Source of the DNA: Sorangium sp051521495 | GTDB taxonomy: Bacteria > Myxococcota_A > Polyangia > Polyangiales > Polyangiaceae | NCBI RefSeq assembly: GCF_051521495.1 | Contig: NZ_CP150355.1 | Coordinates: 9,672,001 to 9,736,000, forward strand | Length of the DNA stretch: 64,000 nt | Reading direction: 5' to 3' | Shown here: one piece after another, positions 47,261 through 57,956 of the stretch | Numbering within the stretch: position 1 is the first letter of the stretch | Layout of the letters: each line of letters opens with the position of its first letter | Notes under the pieces: model-generated | What the model saw: only the letters and a program-made list of their open reading frames with translations | Told to the model about the DNA's origin: nothing | Database searches by the model: none | Made by a program: the position numbers and the translations under genes

Positions 47261-48685
47261 ATGTACTCTGTCGGTCTGGATGTCCACAAGAATGCGGTCG
47301 AAGCGGCCGTGATCGACGAGGCAGGCAAGCTGCGGCATCGCGTCCGCTTCCCTTGCGCCCGCGAGGAGCTCGTGCGGTTCGCCAAGCGCTACCTGGGCCC
47401 GAACGCCCGCGTGGCGCTGGAGGCGACGAGCCACACCTGGAGCGTGGTGGAGGTGCTCCGGCCGTTCGCGGCCGAGATCGTCGTCTCCAATCCGCTGCGC
47501 ACGCGAGCGATTGCCGACGCGAAGATCAAGACCGACAAGATCGACGCGCTGGTGCTGGCGCAGCTGCTGCGCGCCGACTACCTGCCGCGGGTGTGGCAGC
47601 CCGATCCGACGACGCAAGCACGGCGCCGGCTGACCAACCGTCGAGCGTCGCTCGTGGCGGACAGGACACGGGTGAAGAATCGAATTCACGCCGTCTTGCA
47701 CCAGCGCCTGATCCATCCGACGGTCAACGAGCTGTTCGGGACGAAGGGACGCGCCTGGCTGGAGACGCTGGAGCTGGATGGCGCAGGTCGCGCCGCGCTC
47801 GACAGCGAGCTGCGGCTGCTCGGACAAGTGGAGTCGGAGCTCGCACGCCTGGACGAGCAGCTGGCCATCGAGGGCTACGACGACCCGCGTGTACGGCTCT
47901 TGATGACGCTTCCGGGCGTAGACGTGGCGGTGGCGCAAACGCTGGTGGCGACGCTCGGAGACATCCAGCGCTTTCGCTCTCCCGACCACGCTGCGAGCTA
48001 CCTCGGGCTGGTACCCTCGACCTACCAGTCGGGCGATCCCGAACACGTCTATCACGGGCGGATCACCAAACAGGGCAAGGGACAGGCGCGCTGGATGCTG
48101 GTGCAAGCCGCGCAGCACATCGGCAACCACCCAGGACCGCTCGGCAACTTCTTTCGTCGGCTCACCAAGCGCAAGAACCGCAATGTGGCCGTGGTGGCCA
48201 CCGCGCGCAAGCTGGTGACCATCGCCTACCACATGCTCAAGAACAACGAGCCGTATCGTTATGCTGTGCCGCGCTCGACCGACACCAAGCTGGCGCGGAT
48301 GCGGGTGAAGGCGACCGGCGAGCGGCGCCGGACCGGGCTGCCGAAGGGGCAGCCGCGCCCCAAGGCCTACGGCTCGGGCGTGCGCACCCGCACCGTGCCC
48401 GCGCTCGACACGATCTACGAGCGCGAGGGGCTGCCGCCGATCGCGCCGCTGTCCGACGGCGAGCTGCGGATGCTGCGTCAGCAGAAGGTGCTCAAGCACG
48501 TCGCGCAGACCAGCCGCCCTCAGCGGCTGCCTCGTCGCGCCGCGGCACCCGAGCCGCCCGACGCTGCTGCGGCTGCCGCCTCGCCTCGGCGTCCCGTCCG
48601 GCCGGCGTCCGCCCGGCAAGCGCCGACGACAACGCCGCGGGCCAAGTCCACGCAGACCCCTTGTCCCGGCCGGAGGTCGACGTGA
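47261..48685 (+). CDS. IS110-family transposase (bridge-RNA-guided recombinase type)
   Basis: 474 residues, ATG at 47261 after GGAGAGAG. The N-terminal DEDD RuvC-like domain shows GLDVHKNAVE, ALEATSHTW and KTDKIDALVLAQLL. The C-terminal Tnp domain has LPGVDVAVAQTLVATLGDI and SYLGLVPSTYQSGDPEHVYH, then GRITKQGKGQARWML; the Ser in YQSG is the predicted nucleophile. A C-terminal tail of about 110 residues rich in Arg/Pro/Ala follows the family domain and makes the protein longer than most IS110 transposases. Appears intact. Confidence 0.93.
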   Translation: MYSVGLDVHKNAVEAAVIDEAGKLRHRVRFPCAREELVRFAKRYLGPNARVALEATSHTWSVVEVLRPFAAEIVVSNPLRTRAIADAKIKTDKIDALVLAQLLRADYLPRVWQPDPTTQARRRLTNRRASLVADRTRVKNRIHAVLHQRLIHPTVNELFGTKGRAWLETLELDGAGRAALDSELRLLGQVESELARLDEQLAIEGYDDPRVRLLMTLPGVDVAVAQTLVATLGDIQRFRSPDHAASYLGLVPSTYQSGDPEHVYHGRITKQGKGQARWMLVQAAQHIGNHPGPLGNFFRRLTKRKNRNVAVVATARKLVTIAYHMLKNNEPYRYAVPRSTDTKLARMRVKATGERRRTGLPKGQPRPKAYGSGVRTRTVPALDTIYEREGLPPIAPLSDGELRMLRQQKVLKHVAQTSRPQRLPRRAAAPEPPDAAAAAASPRRPVRPASARQAPTTTPRAKSTQTPCPGRRST

Positions 48686-48709
48686 ATCGTTGTCCCGAGC
48701 TTGACACGT

Positions 48710-51700
48710 TCATAGGTAGTCGATTTCCGAGCGGGTGGTACCCGGAGCAAAGTCGATGGGGGCGAGCGGGCTCGGGATCGCGTCCGAGACGCGCGTCAGC
48801 CGATCGAGGGCGTCGTGCGCGTAGTACTCGTTGCGAGACGAATCCAGCTCGTCGAGCCGGACCTGCAGGCTGCCGTTCGTGGTGTAGCGGTGCTCCAGGC
48901 GCTGCAGCGGCTCGCTGCCGCGCGCGCTCTCGATGCTGAGCACGAGCCCGAGACCGTCGGTGTAGCGCGTCGTCGTGACGACGCCGTTCCCGAAGCGCTC
49001 GCTGCCGATCCGATAGCCCTGACTCGCCTCCTGCAGCTCCCAGAACGGCTCGTCGGTGTCGTCGTCGAAGACGCTGACCAAGTTGCCGTAGTCGTCGTAA
49101 TCATGACCGACGACGAGCTCGCTGCCCGCGGACGCTGGATAGTGAGTCTTGGAGCTCCGCCCAAACTCGTCGTACTCGACCCGAGACGAGAGGGGCTCTC
49201 CTGCTACCGTCTGCGTGACGGTGCTCAACAGACCGCGGTTCCTGGTGTGTGACAGGGGCTCATAGCCGAACTCGATTGAAGACTCGCCCACGCGCGCCGT
49301 GCGCGCCACGCGGTGCGCCGCGTTGACGCCCGTGTCGTAGGTCCAGCGATTCAGGGTGCCGTCGCCGTCGACCACCAGGGTGCGCCTGCCGAGCGCGTCG
49401 TAACTCAAGGTCTGCGTGTCGCCGTTCGCGTCCGTGTGCGTGCGCAATTCACCGAACGCGAAGTACGTGAAGCGGTGCTCGCCGCTGTCCGGGTCCTGAC
49501 GCCTGGCCGTTCGCCCATAGCGATCGGGCTGAATGATCGTGGTGTTACCCTTGCCATCGCGCGTCCCGATAGGGTCGCCGAAGGGTCCGTAGAAGAACTG
49601 GGTCAGGGTTCCTGCGGCATCGATCGTCGCGGCGGGTGCTCCGCGAACGCCCATGACCTCCCAGCTCTCGCGCTGAGCCGGATCCGTGAGTCGCACCACC
49701 TCAGCCGCCTCGCGCCGCGCCCGCGAGTCGAGCGCGACGCTGGGCAAATCCGAGAGCGGCAGGTACTCGAAGCGGTATTTCCCTCCGTTGCCGCGCTCCT
49801 CGTACGTCAGACGGCCCAGGTCGTCATACTGATAGAGCAGGCTGCCTTGGGACGTATCGCCGCTGACGTGCGGGCGTTCGTGCTCGCGCAGCCGACCGAA
49901 GGAGTCGTACGTCATGCGCTCGATCACGTCGGTGCCGCGGAGCCCCTTGGTGATGCGCCGAACAGGGCGCGAAAAACCGTCGAGGAAGGTCTCGACGTGC
50001 GCGCCGCCGGTCGTGTGGCGCGCCACACCGATGCGCTCACTCCCGAGGAAGCCGAGGTTCGCGTAGGTGGTCGTGGTCGTGGCGCTGGGTGTCTCCGCCG
50101 TGACTTCTCGCCCGAAGCCATCGTAGCCCCAGCGAGTGACGACGCTGTTCGGATCGGCGGCGAGCAGCAGCTTGCCGGTTGCGGGATCGTGGAGGACACG
50201 GCTCTCGAAGCCCTTGGCGTCGAAATGGCTGACGGGGTACAGGCCGCGAGCGTCGTAGACCGCGCGACGGGTGCGTTGTTGCCCCTGCGCGTCCGCCTCT
50301 CGCACCTCTTGCACGTGACCTGTGCGCGAATGCCGCGCCACCACGGTCGTCACGAGCCGGTAGTAGGCGTCGTCCGGCTCGCGCGTCGTTTGCCTGAGCC
50401 GGCCCGCGTCGTCGTAGTCGAACGTCGAGATCCGGGTGACGCCGGACTCCGCCGTCTCGCTGGTTGCCTCTACCCGACGGACCAGCGAAATCAGCCACGA
50501 CGCGCGCTGAGCGGCGGTGGGGTTGAAGGTTCGAACGATGGTGCGCGTCTCCGCCGGGTCTTCCCCAGTGTCTACGGTCCACTGATGACGCGTCTGGTTG
50601 CCGTAGCTATCTGTCTGGAAGGATTCGTTCAGCTCGGAGAGCACGCTCCTTCCCTGGAGCGGCACCGGTCTGGACTCGGAGACCGTCGTACGCGATGTCG
50701 CCAAGTGAGCGAACGGCAACCCGGCGTCCGAGAGCTCCAGCTGCCAATCCGCGGACAGTCGAGCGACCTGTCGCTCGCGAAGCCGAGGGAAGGTCTGAAT
50801 GTGTGACGTTTCCAACCCGGAGAAGGGATAGATGCGGCCCACGACCGAGCCGGGCACTTCCTCGAAGTACGTGCTGTTGTCGTAACTCCAGGCGTCGACC
50901 TGGACTCTAGCGTCGTCATCGTAAGTCGCTCGCTTTCGGAGCTCGAAGCCCAGCCAGCCGCGGCCATGTAAGCCCCGCCGCGCCCCGGCGTACTCGAACG
51001 TGTGCCTCAGGTTGACGCGCGTGTCGCCGCCCGGCGCGCCCGGCGGCAGATCGCTGATGGTTTCTGAGTAGCTGCTGACGACGGGGCCCACCCGGCGCAC
51101 GCACTGCACCGTTTGCCGTGTCTCCGCCGAGCAGCCCGTCTGACCGTACGTCCGGAAGCCGATCTGCTCCGCCGACCACGGGCTGTACTGAATTTGCACG
51201 CCCTTGCCGAGGCCGTCGCGCGCCGTGAGCATCAGATTGGCTCGCGACGAGAGGTTGTACGCCACCTGCAAGCCGTACGGCGCTCGCGCGTCCATCATGA
51301 CGAGATCCGCGCCCCCGTCTCCGTCGATGTCCGCCAGGATAGGCGCCGACTGGTCGAAGAGCGTGAACTCGCTGACTGGCCCGGTCGCGGGCTGCACTTC
51401 GAACCCGGCCGATGTCCCCGACGCCCGCAGCACGTACCAGGCGAGGTTGGTGCCGTTAAACGACCGCCCCGTCGGAACCAGCAGATCGTGCCGTCCGTCG
51501 CCATCGTGGTCGACGGGGACCGAACGGTAAAAGGCGAAGCGAGAGATGTAGGGAGCGTCGCTCGGCAGCATCGTGCCTTCGCGGCGGAAGCCGTCCCCGG
51601 TGTTGACGAGCAGCGTCATGCGCTGTTCCGTGGGAAGATCGCCGCGATAATTCAAGAGATCGACCAGCCCGTCGCCGTTGAAATCGAGGCTCTTCAGCTG

Positions 51701-54478
51701 CCAGCCGTTCGCGTACTGGGACAGCACCAGGTGACCGTCTGAAAGGTACTCCTCGAGGCGATAGTCTTCCTCGGCGATCAAGCCCTGCGGCGTGCCGTCG
51801 AGATCGACGGGGATCTCCGGCACCTCGAGGCCGATGTCGTTCCAGGCGTGCCCGTCAGGGTTGATGAAGAGCGCGCGGTACTCGACGTTCCAGTCGGCGG
51901 GCAGCCCGAATCGATAGTCGCGATACGGATCGCGCGAGCGCTGGACGATGTTGACCACACCGTCGCCATCGACATCGATGAACAACGGCGCGTATTCGCA
52001 CCCTGGACCGTAGCCAATGAGGTCGCGCGGAGCATCGAAGCCCTGGCCCGGGCCGAGGCTTTCGTAGAGATGGTAGCGGAAGCGCGGATCCTCAGGCGTG
52101 CCGCCGTCCTCGTGCGCACAGTGAATGAGGTCGACGTGGCCATCCCCTGTCAGATCGGCGGTGTAGATGCGGTCTTCGAGGTAACCGTCGTTCGGCAAGG
52201 GCAACGGCTCGGCGTCGAACCCGTCGCCGTTGGAGATCTGCACCCGGAAGCCGAAAGACCCATGCCGGCACTCGTCGACGATGTCGTCTCGACCGTCCCC
52301 GTTGTAGTCGAACACGTTGCCGCCGGACAGGCAGTTGACGGGCACGCCCCCTACGTCGACCCCGTCCGCCGACAGCTGCGTATTGAGCGGCGCCTCGAAG
52401 CGCGGTCCCACAACGTCCGCCACGGCGCCGGCCGAGCGAGCCACGAAGTAGGAGAACGCAGGATTGCCCTCGTGATGCTCGCCGTCGACATCAGGATAAA
52501 GCAGATCGTCGAATCCGTCCCCGTCGACGTCGAGCACCAGCGTTCGGCCTTGCGTGCCGCTCGTGACACCATTGCCGAACCACGGCGGCGGCGTCACCTC
52601 GTCCGCGGACCGTTCGACGTTGAAACCCTGGCTGCTGTCGTAGTTGAACGAGGTCGCCGGCATGCACGACCCGAGCGCGCATTGCCGCAGCGAATCCAGC
52701 CTGCTGATCGTGGGATCGGACTCGTAGCTCAGCTCGTACGAGCGCTGCTCGCTGTTGCCCACGTAGGTGGCAATACGGGTCAGCCGCGCCGTCAAGGTGC
52801 GGAGCGCGCCGCGCTGCCAAGCTTGGCGCGCGTCCGGGCGATCGTCGTAGCTGAAGCGAACGCTGCGATCTCCGGCCACGTCCGGATTCACGTGCTCGCC
52901 GAAGTCGATCCGCTCCGGGATCAGAGGTGCATCCGAGCACGCGCCGTCGGCACAGCCTCTTTGATACCGCACCGTCATGGCGTTACCGCTGCGGTCCATC
53001 ACGCGCCGCAGCATCCAGGCGCGGATGACGCCATCGTGCGAGTCCGTGGCGCCACTGCCGCCGTATTCGAGCTTCTTTCCGTCTCGCTGCTCCACCAAGA
53101 ACCCGGCGGGCGCCTGGGGGCTGCCGACGGGCGTGATGCGACGGAAGCTCTCGAGCTCGGTGCGATAGCCTCCCGCGTGAGCGATCAGCGGCTGGCCATC
53201 GAGGCAGAGCCGGTCGTTCTGAGTGTCCGAAATACCGGCAGGAAAGCCATCTGTTCCGGAGCTCTTCGGGCAGCGCGCGATCGCCGACAAGCCGGCGAGG
53301 GACCACCCCGTTCCGGCGATGCCCACCGACTGCACGCTGGCGTAGTTCAGGGAGATGGCCGGCGCGATGCCGCCTGGGCCCAGCGGCACTTCGATAGGAA
53401 CCGTGTACGCCGCCATGCCGGTCGGTGTTACGCCGAAGCTCCACGGCACCGCGCCCACGGGCGCCGGCGCGGTCGTCGGCAAGGGATCCGGCAAGGCAAG
53501 GCGCACGCCGGCCGGTGGCTGCTCGATGGTGGTGCAACCGTGCGACGGAATGCAGACTTGCGTGCCGGGCCGCGCTCGCACCGTCGCCCCCGCCTGCACG
53601 TCGATGTCTTTCGCATAGAACCAGCCGGTGTGATCTTTGGCGGCCAGGACGAGCTTCGCGCGCGGAGCAATCAGCGATCCCTGAAACGCCGAATTGATGC
53701 CCACGTCGAGCGTCCCGGCGTAGACGATGTTCCACACCGGCGGGATACCCGGCAGAACCGGCGGCGGTCCTGAAGAGCTCCACGCGTTGCCCTTCAGAAG
53801 CAACTCATCACGCACCGACAGCTTCGCGCCGTCGGCGACGTAGACGATGCCCTCTTCCTGAATGTCGAGGGTGCGGAACGTGTAATCGCCGCTGCTCAAG
53901 CGCAGGGTAGCGGCGCGCTTGACGGCAACCGTCGAGTAGTGACCCGGCTCGAGGGTCTGGCTGGTGGTCGGCTCTACCGAGATGGGAGCCGCGACCGAGG
54001 CGGGAAAATCCACGCTGAAGGCGAAGCTCGTAGTCGGAGTGAGGGTAGCGTGAGACGCCTCGACTCCGCGAATCGTGACGTCGCTGTCTTTGGTGATGCT
54101 GGTTGCCGAGATGGCGTCGCCAGCCACCGCTCGACTCCTCAGCCGGACGGGCCCGACGCTGATGATCGAGCCGACGGACGCCTCTACGCCTACTGAACAC
54201 GTCGAGCTACCCGAGCAGCTCACCAGGCCCGGCTGCGAGGCATTGTCGAGCACCTGAGCTCGATCGCCGACGCTCACGGATCCCGAGGCATTGAGCACGC
54301 CATCCAGCCGATTCACGCCAGCGGGGAAGGTCAAATTCAGGCTGACCACCGCCTGCTGCTGCAAGGCCGACACCTTTTCCTCGTCGTCCGTTGCGCAGCC
54401 ACTGGGCCCCAACGCTGAGGCAACGACGCACAGCAGCCCGGCGCTCCACCGCAACCGACCGCTTCCGAGCCAAGCCAT
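48710..54478 (-). pseudogene. 5' part of SpvB/TcdB-Rhs toxin gene, lipoprotein, truncated by IS110
   Basis: 1922 codons from ATG at 54478 (GGGAGGT 7 nt upstream). Signal with lipobox SGC at about residue 28. A beta-rich N-terminal region with sugar-binding-like repeats leads to an SpvB domain (about 335-700: VPIEVPLGPGGIAPAISLNY, GIAGTGWSLAGLSAIARCP), VCBS/FG-GAP Ca-binding repeats (LDVDGDGFDDLLYPDVDG, FDYNGDGRDDI), a TcaA/TcdB middle domain and then YD repeats. Ends EIDYL-stop at the IS junction. With the 3' part it would have encoded about 2,600 residues. The remaining product lacks Hint and toxin tip, so it may be secreted but inactive. Confidence 0.88.
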
Positions 54479-54997
54479 TCTGACCTCCCGTCCAGCACGA
54501 CCGTCGCCCCGCTGGACGCCACACCGCTACCAGCATTGCCGACCAATGACAACGCAAATCAGTTGCAGCCTCAGTCTCGGCAGCGACTCGTCCTTGCTGG
54601 GGTCGCTGCCGCGCCACCTCACGCGCGGTTCACTCGCGCCCGAGCCCCCGCGAGATGCCATCGAACTCTCCCGCGAAGCGCGCGATAGCCGCGAGCTGCG
54701 TATTCTGGCGCGATCCGGCCGCGCGTTCCGGCCTGAGGCGGCCGCCCGTTCCGACGGCAATCGGCCGCCGACGCCTGGGGGCTGACGGGGCGGACAGTAG
54801 GTCGTCGATGGACGGGCCAGGCGGGTGGACACGTCGCGGGCAGGCCCTGCGGCGCGCCGGTCGAAGCAGGGACGCACGGATGGTCGTGACGAAACGGAGC
54901 CTCTCGACGACCCCAAGGCCGCGAGAGATCGCATGTCGGAGCGGCATTCGATCGGAGCTCACCGGCGGCGGAGCCGGCGAGCTCCGCTCGCGCCCCC
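54479..54997. other. Intergenic region upstream of SpvB/Rhs gene
   Basis: 519 nt. The Rhs promoter should lie in its first 150 nt. Frames are open on both strands but show no family features. Nothing else supported. Confidence 0.45.
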
Positions 54998-55498
54998 TTG
55001 ACGCCCTCGCGCACTCCAGCATGCTCGGCAGCCGGTGAGCCGACCCCCGCTCGCCTGCGCGTCGCCTTGGCAGGCGCAGCGGACGCGGTGTCCGCGGCAG
55101 GATCTTGCGACGGTACGGTGGCCATGGAGGTCTCAGGCGCCGTTTGGGCTGCCTCATCCCATCTAGTTCGTCCCTGGTTCCGTACTCGGCATTCTCTCAG
55201 CGATTGGCGCCTTGCCGTTAGAACCGGCGAGATCGTCACGGGGCTGTCCACGAACAACATCCTGAGCCTCGATTCCGAGGATGGCTTCTTCGAGGATTGC
55301 GGCCGCTCCGACGTGAGGGGCGCTTACGTGACGAGCTACTTTCCGCTCACCGACGACTACACAATGACGCTGCACCTCGAGAGCGCGTCGTACGGCAACA
55401 GGACGGTCGTCATTACCGGGTACTGCAACAGCGACGGCGTGACCGGCAACGCCAGCTGGAACGGCAGACCCGCCAGCGTCGCCAAGATCGTCCGCTGA
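54998..55498 (+). CDS. Hypothetical protein, uncertain
   Basis: Open 166-residue frame. Only the last 95 residues (from about 55215: VRTGEIVTGLSTNNILSLDS..., later TDDYTMTLHLESASYGNRTV) look like genuine beta-rich coding sequence with lower GC; the first 70 are Ala/Pro-rich and could be a shadow. It may be a small secreted protein starting further in, or the 3' end of a decayed gene. No ribosome binding site decides the start. Confidence 0.35.
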   Translation: MTPSRTPACSAAGEPTPARLRVALAGAADAVSAAGSCDGTVAMEVSGAVWAASSHLVRPWFRTRHSLSDWRLAVRTGEIVTGLSTNNILSLDSEDGFFEDCGRSDVRGAYVTSYFPLTDDYTMTLHLESASYGNRTVVITGYCNSDGVTGNASWNGRPASVAKIVR

Positions 55499-55570
55499 CG
55501 GACGTGGGCGTTTCTCGCCTCACGGGGCCGTCCATCGGCTCCGCCCTGCGCGCTCCCGCCCTAGTCTTCC

Positions 55571-56644
55571 CTACTCCACCGTCGCGTACGCCGCCGTCCA
55601 GGCTCGCTTCCCGTCGGGCCGCGTGATCCGCGCCCGCACATAGCGCTCCCCGCCGCGGAGCCGGTATGTCGCCCGCCCCGCCGTCGGCTGCTGCCGCTCG
55701 AGCACGCGCCCGCCCCGCCCGACGAACTCGACCACCGCGCCCGCGGCCACCGGCCACACCGAGAACGCGTCGTCGGCGATCGCGATCCTCTTCAGCCGCG
55801 CGCCCGACGACGCGTAGAGCCGTCCTGAGGCGAGCGCGCTGCAGATCGCAGCGCGCGACACCTCCCGCGAGAACACCTCGACGAACGCGCGGCCGGGCCC
55901 CGCAGGCGGAGCGTCCGACTCGGGCAGGAGCTGGTGCAGGTCGTCCACCGCGACGCCGGCGATCCCCCCGCCCGCAGCGCCGCGCGCCGTCAGCACCGTA
56001 TCCCACAGCGCCTCGTGCGACGGCCGCGTCGCGTCGCCCTCCGTGTGCACGTACGGATGCCCGCTGTAAATCTCCAAGAGCTCCGCCGAAGGCGCCCCCA
56101 GGATGTCGCCGGCCGAGAGCGCCCAGTCGAAATTCGGGTGGTTGATGAGCGCCACGCCCCCCTCCGCCCGGACGCGCCCGATCGCCCAGCGCAGCGCCTC
56201 GCCCTTGCTCTGGAAATCGCCGCCGCCGATCGTCGCCCGCGCGCAGAGCGCATTCACGTGCACGGGCCGCCCCTTCGCCCACATCGAGATCTCTTCTCCG
56301 GGGATGACGGTAAAATTCGACTGTGCCTCCATGTCCTGGAACATTGCAGGATCGACGCGCTGGTTGTGGTCTGTCAGGGCAACGAACGCATACCCGTGCT
56401 CGCGGTACCAGCGGACGACCTCGCGCGGCTCGCTGTCCCCGTCGCTCAGGGACGTGTGCGTGTGGATGTTTCCGCGCTGGAACACCTCCACATCGAGCGT
56501 CTTCTCGAAGTGCGGGTGGCCCCGCGCTCCGTCCCGTCCGGGAGCAGAGCCCGAGTCGGGCGAGGCGCGATCCGCCCAGGCGAGCGCGAGGAACGCCGCC
56601 GCGCCGATGAACAGGAGAGCATTCCAGCGTCCGCGCATGCTCAT
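55571..56644 (-). CDS. PHP-domain metallophosphoesterase, membrane-anchored or secreted (CehA/McbA-like)
   Basis: 357 residues from ATG at 56644 (a second ATG at 56638; the frame upstream to 56704 lacks features). The N-terminal hydrophobic segment LLFIGAAAFLALAWA acts as signal or anchor. PHP motifs: NIHTHTSLSDGDSEP (HxH), VALTDHNQ, GEEISMW, LINHPNFDW and VAVDDLH, giving the usual metal ligands. A beta domain of about 80 residues follows. PHP proteins of this class hydrolyse phosphoesters or carbamates. Divergent from the GT2 gene, converging with nothing. Confidence 0.88.
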   Translation of the reverse strand: MSMRGRWNALLFIGAAAFLALAWADRASPDSGSAPGRDGARGHPHFEKTLDVEVFQRGNIHTHTSLSDGDSEPREVVRWYREHGYAFVALTDHNQRVDPAMFQDMEAQSNFTVIPGEEISMWAKGRPVHVNALCARATIGGGDFQSKGEALRWAIGRVRAEGGVALINHPNFDWALSAGDILGAPSAELLEIYSGHPYVHTEGDATRPSHEALWDTVLTARGAAGGGIAGVAVDDLHQLLPESDAPPAGPGRAFVEVFSREVSRAAICSALASGRLYASSGARLKRIAIADDAFSVWPVAAGAVVEFVGRGGRVLERQQPTAGRATYRLRGGERYVRARITRPDGKRAWTAAYATVE

Positions 56645-56826
56645 TGCGATGACAAGGAGAGTATACAGAACGTTTGGGTTGCGACCACTTCGCGGAGAGC
56701 ACACCCGGGCCTTCGCCGCCGCGCGTTACCGCCTCCCGCTCTCCGGGGCGCCCCTCCTGGGCGCACGTCTCTTCTTCAATTTTTAATGATCCCGGCGCCC
56801 CCGCGTCCCGCTGCATACTTCCTCCC

Positions 56827-57936
56827 GTGCCGCCCGCCCTCCTCGCGCTCGTCATGATCGTCAAGGACGAGGCCCCCTCCATCCGCGAGACCCTCGCCTC
56901 TGCCCGGCCCCACGTCGACCGATTCACCCTCCTCGACACCGGCTCCACCGACGGCACGCAGGCGCTCGCGCGCTCCGCCATGGCCGGCGTCCCCGGCGAT
57001 CTCTTCGAGGAGCCCTTCGTCGACTTCGGCGCGACGCGCAGCCGCGCCCTCGATCTCGCCGGCGACGCGGCCGTGTTCACCCTGATGCTGAGCGGCGACG
57101 AGCGCCTCGTCGCGGGCGACGCGCTCCGTCGCTTCTGCGAGGAGCACCGCGACGCGTCGGGCCCGGGCCACGGCGCTTACTACGTCCGCGTGCGCTACGG
57201 CGATGCCGTCTACGACTCCGCCCGGCTCGCCCGCGCCTCGGCCGGGTGGCGCTACGTCGGCGCCACCCACGAGGTGCTCTCCAAGGAGGGCGAGCCGCCC
57301 CCCTCGATCCGCGTCCCCGACGCCCACATCGTCCACGACCTCTCTCGCCGCGACGCCGCCGCCCAGACCCGGAGGTGGCAGCGCGACCTGGAGCTGCTCT
57401 CCGCCGCGCTCGCCCGATCCCCCCGCGACGGCCGCGCCGCCTTCTACCTCGCGCAGACGCTGGAGTGCCTCGGCCGGCACGCCGAGGCGTTCGAGGCCTA
57501 CGAGCGGCGCGCCGCGCTCGGCGGCTGGCAGGAGGAGGTCTACGAATCGCTGTTCCGCATGGCGCGCACCGCCGCCGCGCTCGGGCGCCCCTGGCCCGAG
57601 GTGCAGCAGCGCTACCTCGACGCCCACGCCCACAGCCCGCACCGCGCCGAGCCCCTCTTCGCGGTCGCCTGGCACTGGTACGGGCAGCGGTGCTGGCCGC
57701 TCACCTACCTCTTCGCCTCCCGCGGCGCCGCCCTCCCCTTCCCTTCCCAGGCCACCCTCTTCGTCGACGCCGAGGTCTACGAGCACAAGCTGCTCGACCT
57801 CGTCGCCACCAGCGCGTTCCACGTCGGCGAGCTCGCCGCCGGCGAGGCCGCGCTGCGCAAGGCCCTCGCGCGCCGCCCCGGCGACCCGCGGCTGCTCAGG
57901 AACCTCGCGTTCTACACGCCCGCGAAGAGGCGCTGA
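56827..57936 (+). CDS. Family 2 glycosyltransferase with TPR-like tail
   Basis: 369 residues from GTG at 56827. The in-frame ATG 27 nt later is an alternative and upstream residues have no homology features. GT-A motifs: LVMIVKDEAPSIRETL, FTLLDTGSTDGTQALA, and the altered acidic segment LMLSGDERLVAG in place of a clear DxD. The central segment GWRYVGATHEVL is typical of SunS-like or TPR-glycosyltransferases. The C-terminal 170 residues form TPR-like helices (AFYLAQTLECLGRHAEAFEAY). Substrate unknown. It ends 20 nt from the convergent CorA gene. Confidence 0.85.
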   Translation: MPPALLALVMIVKDEAPSIRETLASARPHVDRFTLLDTGSTDGTQALARSAMAGVPGDLFEEPFVDFGATRSRALDLAGDAAVFTLMLSGDERLVAGDALRRFCEEHRDASGPGHGAYYVRVRYGDAVYDSARLARASAGWRYVGATHEVLSKEGEPPPSIRVPDAHIVHDLSRRDAAAQTRRWQRDLELLSAALARSPRDGRAAFYLAQTLECLGRHAEAFEAYERRAALGGWQEEVYESLFRMARTAAALGRPWPEVQQRYLDAHAHSPHRAEPLFAVAWHWYGQRCWPLTYLFASRGAALPFPSQATLFVDAEVYEHKLLDLVATSAFHVGELAAGEAALRKALARRPGDPRLLRNLAFYTPAKRR

Positions 57937-57956
57937 CGCGCCGCGCCCGCCGGCGC

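Larger units (their letters stand above)
46573..48714 (+). mobile_element. IS110-family insertion in the Rhs gene
   Basis: The Rhs frame stops at 48710 (EIDYL-stop) and resumes at 46570 (NRYDELGN). The interrupting 2.1 kb is bounded by TATGAACGTG (46573-46582) and its exact complement CACGTTCATA (48705-48714). It carries one IS110-type transposase on the plus strand, ending 29 nt from the right edge, and a non-coding left part of about 680 nt. IS110 elements often lack long terminal repeats, so exact ends are provisional. No target duplication could be confirmed without the uninterrupted allele. Confidence 0.8.

Noticed and set aside
46571..48619. Minus-strand open frame running on from Rhs through the IS110 transposase
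   Set aside because: This part is antisense to a clear transposase and has no Rhs repeats; only the part below 46570 is Rhs.
54619..55260. Minus-strand open frame upstream of the Rhs gene
   Set aside because: Arg/Pro/Ala-rich without motifs or ribosome binding site; treated as non-coding.
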